Shown here: one piece after another, positions 59,400-64,000 of the stretch
Layout of the letters: every line of letters begins with the position of its first letter
How positions within the stretch are numbered: position 1 is the first letter of the stretch
Source: Sphagnum magellanicum
Taxonomy: Eukaryota; Streptophyta; Sphagnopsida; Sphagnales; Sphagnaceae
Length of the DNA: 64,000 nucleotides
Reading direction: 5' to 3'
NCBI GenBank assembly: GCA_021904315.1
Contig: CM038922.1
Coordinates: forward strand, 10,143,347 to 10,207,346
Notes under the pieces: generated by a model
What the model was told of the DNA's origin: nothing
Database searches by the model: none
What the model saw: the letters and a program-made list of their open reading frames with translations, nothing else
Position numbers and translations under genes: made by a program

Positions 59400-59835
59400 A
59401 CTCAATTCTCTTAACTCCAAGGTGGCATGGAGGGCAAAAGACATTGCTTTAAGGCATTCCATCACACTGAAAACAAAAAACAGAATGTGTCAGAATCAAA
59501 AGTGAAGAATTAAATGGGTGTACAAAGATTAACAATGTTCCATCCTTGTTGGAAAAATCACATGAGTCTATGAATGCAATTTTATGATTTGGAGCGACAT
59601 CGATTAGTTCATTGTTGATTTGAAAATCATTGGCAATGACATTGGCAATAAGCGAAATAGTGCCTAGCATCAAGACTATGTTTCAAGAATTTTTGGGGAG
59701 ATTTTCCCCAATGATATTGAATTTCCTAGTATTGAAAGTCCATTCCAATCCTTGTGTAGTAGTGACTAAAGCTTGGTAGACAAATATAATAACATTGTTG
59801 TTGTCATCATACAAATTATCCTTAGAAGTGTGCAT
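59400..59835 (-). other. Decayed coding-like stretch on the minus strand, family unknown
   Basis: Minus-strand open segments read as good protein: VIIFVYQALVTTTQGLEW near 59745-59800 and, in a 74-codon frame at 59449-59673, ISLIANVIANDFQINNELID and KIAFIDSCDFSNKDGTLLIF. Neither resembles a family I know. Residue use is convincingly protein-like, so this may be the relic of a real gene or element protein. Confidence 0.3.
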
Positions 59836-60224
59836 AGTTCCAAGCTAGAAACCAAACATTGCACATAAACATTTTTAAATTACATGTGCAATTCCAAAAA
59901 ATACCCATTTATTATTGACCAATATTAGAGGGCATTAGATTGGTCATCATAAATCTAATGTCGCTGAATAATGCAAGATCTTGTTTTTCAGAAAATCCAT
60001 AATCTATTTTTATGACTTCACGATTATAAGAAAGACCATTTTTTCAAATAGGATCTCAATTATTTTTTCATTCTTTTATTCTACAAGTAAGTAGCATCAA
60101 TGTGAGATTGCAAAATGTATTTAAATATGAGATTACAAGCCATAACACCTAAAATCAATCCAAGATTGTTCTATTCCAACTTGAAACATTAAACTATGTA
60201 AAAAACATTCTTGAATGAATAGAT
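59836..60224. other. Gene-free stretch
   Basis: AT-rich DNA before the palindrome array; no recognised feature. Confidence 0.4.
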
Positions 60225-62211
60225 TGAAAAAAAAATTGGTTTCAACCTCCTAGTTTCGACGTTGAAAGTAGGAGGTCAAAAGCAAAAAATACATTTAAGC
60301 CATGCTGAGAGGTCTAAACACAAAGCTTGGAAGTTCAAAACATGGCCAAGGCAAAACATTATGCATTTGACCTCCTATTTATAACACCGAAAGTAGGAGG
60401 CCAAGAACAATTTTTTTTTGCTTTTAGCCATGCATGGAACTCCAAGCATAGAGCTTGAAAGTTCAAAACATGGCCAAGGTAAAACATTTTGTGTTCGACC
60501 TCCTACTTATAGCACTGAAAGTAAGAGGCTAAGTTTTTTTTTTTTTTTTGGGCCATGCATAGAACTCCAAGCATAGAGCTTGGAAGTTCAAAGCGTGGCC
60601 CATACAAACTTTTTGGTTGTCAAACCTCCTACTTTCAGCTTTGAAAGTAGGATGTCAAGAGCAAAAAAGAAATTGTTCTCGGCCATACCTAAAGTTCTAA
60701 GCATGAATTTTGGAAGCTCACAACATCGCTGAAATAATTTTTTTTGCGTTTGGGCTCCTACTTTTGGTTCCAAAAGTAGTAAGCCAAGACAAAACCAAAT
60801 TGATCTCAACCATGCATAGAACCAAGCACAAAGCTTAAAAATTCAAAACATGGCCAAGGCAATTTTTTTGCTCTTTGCCTTTTACTTTTGATGCTGAAAG
60901 TAAGAGATTGAGAGCAAAAAAATTGGCCTCAACATGCCTAGATCTCCATGGAAAAAGTTGGAGCAATTTTTTTTTGCACTCACCCTTTTACTTTCAATGT
61001 TGAAAGTAGGAGGGCAAGAGCAAATTTTTTTGCTTTCAACCATGCTTAAAGCTCCAAGCACGAAACATGGAACCTCAAAGCATCGCTAAAGCAAAAAAAA
61101 TTGTGCTCCACCTACTTTCAGTGCCAAAAGTAAGAGGCTAAACACAAAAAAATTGTTCCAACTCTGTGCATGGAGATCTAGGCATGGTTTAGAACAATTT
61201 TTTTTGTTTTTAATCTCCTATTCTTAATGTTGAAAGTAGGAGGTTGAAAGCAAAAAAAATTGCATTGGGCACACTTTGAGTTTCTAAGCTTTGTGCTTGG
61301 AGTTTTAGGCATGGCCAAGATCAATTTTTTATGGTCTTGGCCTCCTACTTCTGGTGCCAAAAGTAGGAGGCTAAGAGCTAAAAATAAAGATAAAAGTGGC
61401 CATGCCTAAAGCTCCAAGCATGAAGCTTGGAAGCTTAAAGCATGGTCGAGGTAATTTTTTTGGCACTCCACCTCCTACTTTTAGTGCCAAAAGTAAAAGG
61501 ACAAAACCAAAAAAAAATGATCTCAACCATGTTTAGAACTCCAAGCACAAAACTTACAAACTCAAAATGTGGCCAAAGCAATTTTTTTTACTTTTAGCCT
61601 CTTACTTTTGGCGGCAAAAATAGGAGACCAAGAGCAAAACATTTGCTCTAAACCATGCCTAGATCTCCATGCACAAAGTTGGAACAATTTTTTTTTATGT
61701 TCAACCTCCTATTTTCAACGCCAAAAATAGGAGGCCAAAAGTAGAAAATTTTGATCTCGACCATGCCTAGAATTCTAAGCAAAAAACTTAGAAACTCAAA
61801 ATGTGGCCAAGACAATTTTTTTGTTCTCAACCTCCTACTTTTGGTGCCGAGAATAGAAGACCGGGAACAAAAGAAATTGCTCTAAACCATGCCCAAATAT
61901 GCATGCATAGAGTTGGAGCAAATTATTTCTTTTTGTGTTTGGCCTCCTACTTTCGACACCAAAAGTAGGAAGCCAAGAGTAGAAAATTTTGATTTCGGCC
62001 ATGCTTAGAACTCCAAGTACAAAGCTTAGAAACTCAAAGTGTGATCAAGGCAATTTTTTTGCTCTCAACCTCTTATTTTTGGCACCGAAAATGGGAAACC
62101 AAGAGCAAAACATTTGTTTAAAATCATGCCCAAATCTCCATGCACAGAATTGGAGCAATCTTTTTTGTGTTCAAGCTCCTACTTTCAATGCCAAAAGTAG
62201 GAGGCCAAAAA
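60225..62211. repeat. Array of about 17 palindromes separated by two spacer types
   Basis: About 17 copies of a dyad of the form CCTCCTACTTTTGG ... CCAAAAGTAGGAGG occur at 104-134-base spacing (for example near 60245, 60370, 60500, 60627, 61342, 61943 and 62178). In many units pairing extends outward through TTGCTCTTGG/CCAAGAGCAA into T and A runs, giving arms of about 25-30 bases. Between dyads lie two spacer types. Spacer A contains CCATGCCTAGAACTCCAAGC and AAGCTTGGAAG, itself a small dyad (TCCAAGC/GCTTGGA), then AAAACATGGCCAAGG. Spacer B is shorter and contains GCCTAGATCTCCATGCAC and GTTGGAGCAA. I read the spacer order as A,A,A,A,A,B,A,B(inverted),A(inverted),A,A,B,A,B,A,B. Short frames on both strands are chance products. 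Confidence 0.9.
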
Positions 62212-62239
62212 CATGATGTGTTGATGTTTCAAAATTCGG

Positions 62240-62960
62240 TAGTGCCTAGGCCTAATGAGAGGGAAATGATTATGAATGTAATTGACATGGAGATGTCATT
62301 TTAATGAACAATAGACTTTTGCAAAAGTTTTTAAATATATACTTTTGGTGTGATAAAATTGAGTTTGTGAGACAAATTATTCACAAATGTGGTCATTGTC
62401 AAATGGTGCAAGAATTCGAAAGCATTGGTTCAAGAATTGAGGACTTGAAGAATATTTCGGTATATGATTTGTTTTACAAGGTTGTTTTGACATTGTAGCC
62501 CATTTCCAAAAATTAGAACTAGCAACAAATTCATCTTGGTTGTTATAGATCACTATTTTAAGTGGTGTGAGACATAACCCATGGAAAAACACACCTCTAC
62601 ACAATTGCTAAATTTTTGGAAGAAAAAATAATTCACAAATTTGGAGTACCAAAATATGTGCTTATTGATAATGGTGGGGAATGGATGGTAAAATTTGATA
62701 TGGCATGTAAGAATTTCAAAATCACACATCAATTGATTATTTCATAATGGCTTCTTTGCAATGGTATGGTGGAAAGAATGATCAAAACCTTGAAACATGG
62801 GTTCACTATTATTTCATCATCCAATGTTCAAGGATGGGATTTGCAAGTACCTAAAATCTTATTTGTGTATCATTATGGGATTCAAACAAATACTAAATAT
62901 TCACCCTACATGATTCTTATAAGGATTTAGGTTGAAAATTAATAATAGTTTGAACAACCT
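62240..62960 (+). mobile_element. Ty3/gypsy retrotransposon fossil 4 (integrase)
   Basis: An integrase zinc-binding region is recognisable at about 62310-62410 (FVRQIIHKCGHCQM). The catalytic core follows, with LVVIDHYFKW near 62535-62565, LIDNGGEW at 62661-62684 and MVERMIKTLK at 62766-62795. These are the regions of the three acidic residues of retroviral-type integrases. Position directly after the palindrome array suggests the array may have arisen in or beside the element. No RT or LTR is attached. It is broken by several disruptions and old. Confidence 0.8.
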
Positions 62961-64000
62961 AACATAGGTGGTTGATGAATAAGTTGAACCACATGAGACA
63001 CTAGAAGATCTTTTGTAACCAACAAATTTGCAATTATATGTACATAGATTGTCATTTGCAACTATTTAAATCATTGTTATGACTATTTATTCTTTTTGGT
63101 CATGTTTGTGACAATGTTGCAACTAGTTTGCAAATATTGTTTTTTTCAACCTTCCAAAAAAATTGACTTTTCAATTGGTTTCATTCAAAAAAGGCCATAT
63201 ATCTCCCATTAGTTGCAAATGTGACCAAAATTAGTTGTAGCCTTATGGAATAGTAAAGTCACTTCAAAGACCTTAAAGAGATATTGGAAATGTATAATGA
63301 AGATATGTACAAGGAATGTATTAAAATCATATTTAGTTCATATTTAGAGCATGTTAAAATTTAACAAACATAAAATAATGTACATGTATGTTTTGAGATT
63401 ATTAAACATGTATTTGGAATATACATAAAATATTTTAAGGCCATATTCCAACCATATCCATGATTTATTATTAAATATTTTTATCATAAAATATTGGTTG
63501 ATATAATTAACAATGCCTACAACAAGTGATATAATAAAAAATTAATAATAATACTATAGGTAGCCTTGTTAAACTATCTCCTAGCTAAAATATAGATTCA
63601 ATAAAAATGATAATAATATTTTTTTGGAGTTATTGTTACAAACTTTTAATTAAATTTTAATTAAAAATTTTATAATTCGTTAATATGGTTATATTAAAAT
63701 TTCCCAAAAATTATTATTATTATTATTATTCTAGTAATAAAAGAGATTTATTCCAGATTTTAATGGAATATTAATGTACAATTGTTGTAAAATCATTGTA
63801 AATAAAGTATCTATACCATAATTATAGTAATGATCTATTTTATAATTGAGCTTGGTATTAATAATTAATAATTTATAAATTATAATTAAAAAATATTTCA
63901 AATTTTATAGTAATTTTATTATAATTAAAAAACCACCATCAAAATTTCCAACTGCTACCATCACTAGTGGCATAGCTAGGTATCATGGAAAGTAGGGGTT
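62961..64000. other. Gene-free, very AT-rich stretch
   Basis: AT-rich DNA with a (TTA)n microsatellite at 63711-63730 (about 6-7 units) and TTGCAACT/TTTGCAA words near 63020-63140. No gene or element end recognised. Confidence 0.45.

Noticed and set aside
60225-62211. CRISPR-like reading of the repeat-spacer array
   Set aside because: Spacers are not unique (only two types), the unit is far too long, no cas genes are present and the DNA is plant-like.
60588-62216. Short frames inside the palindrome array, with similar peptides on both strands
   Set aside because: They recur because the DNA units repeat and are palindromic; no start context or conserved length.

Overview
This is plant nuclear DNA from a repeat-rich, gene-poor region. 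The plant assignment rests on four observations. A stretch at 19.53-19.60 kb matches the internal promoter of land-plant 5S rRNA. A CACTA (En/Spm) element has intact-looking ends. There are PIF/Harbinger-type MITEs with TAA or TTA target-site duplications. Four blocks carry recognisable Ty3/gypsy protein motifs. The retroelements are heavily decayed and nested, which suggests a large genome that removes dead elements slowly (gymnosperm- or fern-like). That last point is inference and I cannot name a species. I see no convincing intact host protein-coding gene, tRNA gene or rRNA gene in the 64 kb.

Layout. 0-4.6 kb: AT-rich DNA, a T-rich block, and a short decayed coding-like stretch of unknown family. 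4.6-6.7 kb: very AT-rich DNA with one copy of a dispersed repeat that has a TATA-like box and a CTACCTACTT array. 6.7-12.4 kb: a gypsy fossil (gag, zinc knuckles, protease, RT) split by a 2.4-kb CACTA element with its own minisatellite and an internal SINE-like head. 12.9-14.9 kb: a degenerate repeat field whose strand polarity flips near 14.03 kb. 14.9-18.3 kb: SINE-like heads, a minus-strand gypsy fragment and a perfect 18-bp hairpin. 19.5-25.8 kb: a less AT-rich block with the 5S-derived sequence, short hairpin elements, tandem duplications, a GC-rich island and a possible hAT zinc-finger remnant. 26-36 kb: unique-looking DNA with MITEs and a dimeric 157-bp repeat. 36-43 kb: a small CACTA-like MITE, AT-rich foldbacks and a second gypsy fossil (gag, RT, RNase H) interrupted by an insertion with a CACTA-type terminus. 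43-54 kb: mostly featureless, with two more Harbinger MITEs, another dimeric repeat, microsatellites and a G-run tract. 54-60 kb: scattered coding-like remnants of unknown family. 60.2-62.2 kb: a striking array of about 17 palindromes separated by two spacer types, some in inverted orientation. 62.2-63.0 kb: a gypsy integrase fossil. 63-64 kb: AT-rich.

The parts do not form a pathway. The window records successive transposon insertions: CACTA into gypsy gag, an insertion into the second gypsy element, and MITEs scattered through. The palindrome array at 60.2-62.2 kb is the best candidate for something not previously described, because its organisation (short palindromes between two spacer types that can flip) is not a standard satellite structure.
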